Assembly (NCBI GenBank): GCA_963709505.1
Contig: CAVPXC010000011.1
Span: 124,001 to 188,000, forward strand
Direction: 5' to 3'
Source of the DNA: CAVPXC01 sp963709505
Lineage (GTDB): Bacteria > Chloroflexota > Anaerolineae > JAAEKA01
DNA: 64,000 bases
How positions within the stretch are numbered: the stretch's first letter is position 1; each line of letters begins with the position of its first letter. A program made the translations under genes and the position numbers. Positions 63,076-64,000 of the stretch are shown here, in pieces. The notes beneath the pieces are model-generated. The model was not told the DNA's origin. It did not search any database and saw only the letters and a program-made list of their open reading frames with translations.

Positions 63076-64000
63076 ATGTCTGACTTGATGACTCCCCACC
63101 CTGATAACAAGTTTACCTTCGGCCTTTGGACCGTCGGCAACGTCGGCCGCGATCCGTTCGGCGAGCCGGTGCGCAAACCCCTGTCGCCGGTTCAGATCGT
63201 CCACCTGCTGGCCGATGTCGGCGCGTACGGCGTCAACTTCCACGACAACGACCTGGTGCCGATCGACGCGACGCCCGCCGAGCGTGACCGCATCGTCAAG
63301 GACTTCAAGCAAGCCCTGGCAGACACCGGCCTCGTCGTGCCGATGGCCACCACCAACCTGTTCACCGATCCGGCTTTCAAGGACGGGGCCTTTACGGCCA
63401 ACGACCCGAAAGTGCGCGCTTATGCGTTGCAGAAGACCATGCACTCGATCGACCTGGGCGTTGAGTTGGGCGCCAAGATCTACGTGTTCTGGGGCGGCCG
63501 CGAGGGCGTCGAGACCGATGCGGCCAAGGACCCGGCGACGGCGATCAAGCGCAACCGCGAGGCGATGAACTTCCTGTGCGAGTACGCGATCGATCAAGGC
63601 TATGACCTGAAGTTCGCGCTGGAGGCCAAGCCCAACGAGCCGCGCGGCGATATGTACAACGCCACCACCGGCCACATGCTGGCCTTTATCGAGACGCTGG
63701 ACCACCCGGACATGGTGGGTGTCAACCCGGAGGTGGCTCATGAGCAGATGGCCGGGCTAAACTTCCTGCACGGCGTGGCCCAGGCCTGGGAAACCGGCAA
63801 GCTGTTCCACATCGACCTCAACGACCAGGCCTTTGGCCGCTACGACCAGGATTACCGCTTCGGCGCGGTCAATCTCAAGACGGCATTTTTCCTGGTCAAA
63901 TTCCTCGAGGACGTCGGTTACGCCGGCAGCCGGCACTTTGACGCCCATGCCTATCGCACCGAAGACCTCGAAGGCGTCAAGGATTTCGCGCGCGGCTGCA
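63076..64000 (+). CDS. xylA: Xylose isomerase, cut by the right window edge
   Basis: 308 residues are visible; the family is about 390. ATG at 63076 with AAAGGAAA before it. It resembles the shorter (class I, actinobacterial-type) enzymes: KFTFGLWTVGNVGRDPFG, the catalytic His in GVNFHDNDLVP, VFWGGREGVETD, metal ligands Glu in FALEAKPNEPRGD and VGVNPEVAHEQMAGLNF, then FHIDLNDQ and GSRHFDAHAYR. It converts D-xylose to D-xylulose (also glucose to fructose). It supports a pentose or pentitol substrate for the upstream importer. A xylulokinase would be expected just beyond the edge. Confidence 0.92.
   Translation, partial: MSDLMTPHPDNKFTFGLWTVGNVGRDPFGEPVRKPLSPVQIVHLLADVGAYGVNFHDNDLVPIDATPAERDRIVKDFKQALADTGLVVPMATTNLFTDPAFKDGAFTANDPKVRAYALQKTMHSIDLGVELGAKIYVFWGGREGVETDAAKDPATAIKRNREAMNFLCEYAIDQGYDLKFALEAKPNEPRGDMYNATTGHMLAFIETLDHPDMVGVNPEVAHEQMAGLNFLHGVAQAWETGKLFHIDLNDQAFGRYDQDYRFGAVNLKTAFFLVKFLEDVGYAGSRHFDAHAYRTEDLEGVKDFARGC

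Overview
The window looks like chromosomal DNA from a GC-rich, free-living, carbohydrate-scavenging bacterium. The gene content points to Chloroflexota (Caldilineae/Anaerolineae-like): many CUT1 sugar ABC transporters with Cys-anchored binding proteins, giant GH16 proteins, DUF2142-type membrane glycosyltransferases, PLP and Gfo/Idh/MocA sugar enzymes, and intergenic heptanucleotide repeats. The taxon is inferred from gene style only; there is no rRNA or tRNA in the window.

Layout. (1) 1-2821: two multi-spanning membrane proteins sharing a C-terminal beta domain. (2) 2978-22406: a beta-glucan (laminarin-like) utilisation locus. It holds a sensor kinase with a LacI-type ligand domain fused to receivers and an AraC output, a solitary LacI DNA-binding domain with its own operator, an ABC importer, a mannonate-dehydratase-like enzyme, an SDR, a GH16 lipoprotein, a 1287-residue GH16 protein, a GH30 enzyme and a very large putative beta-1,3-glucan phosphorylase. 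Glucan would be cut outside, imported, and split by hydrolysis or phosphorolysis inside. (3) 22490-29760: a defence and mobile island with an AF2212-like/MazF toxin-antitoxin pair, a restriction-modification locus (nuclease-methylase fusion, specificity subunit, XRE controller) and a TnpB gene with a likely omega RNA. (4) 29815-36100, mostly minus strand: tryptophanase, homoserine dehydrogenase, a GAF/PP2C phosphatase and queG; short tandem repeats are concentrated here. (5) 36097-40726 minus: a degV-plsX-fabF lipid operon plus an unusual membrane protein. (6) 41064-52098 plus: PspC, a class V aminotransferase, a three-gene cluster ending in a C39-like peptidase, an acyl-CoA synthetase, an Rpn-type nuclease, an acyl-CoA dehydrogenase, AMMECR1 and a DUF2142 protein. 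(7) 52200-64000: a GntR regulator and a second sugar or polyol importer with two different ATPases, followed by two TIM-barrel isomerases, a Gfo/Idh/MocA oxidoreductase and xylose isomerase, which runs off the right edge.

Two features cut across the window. First, about 25 frame changes break otherwise well-conserved genes. Most are +1 and lie in short homopolymers, so they look like single-base overcalls rather than gene decay; broken genes are given here as single features with the shift noted. The GH locus from 6.6 to 22.4 kb is free of them. Second, at least nine intergenic or intragenic sites carry tandem 7-base (occasionally 8-base) units. The unit sequence differs between sites, several sites have two inverted arms around a spacer, and two sites lie inside queG.
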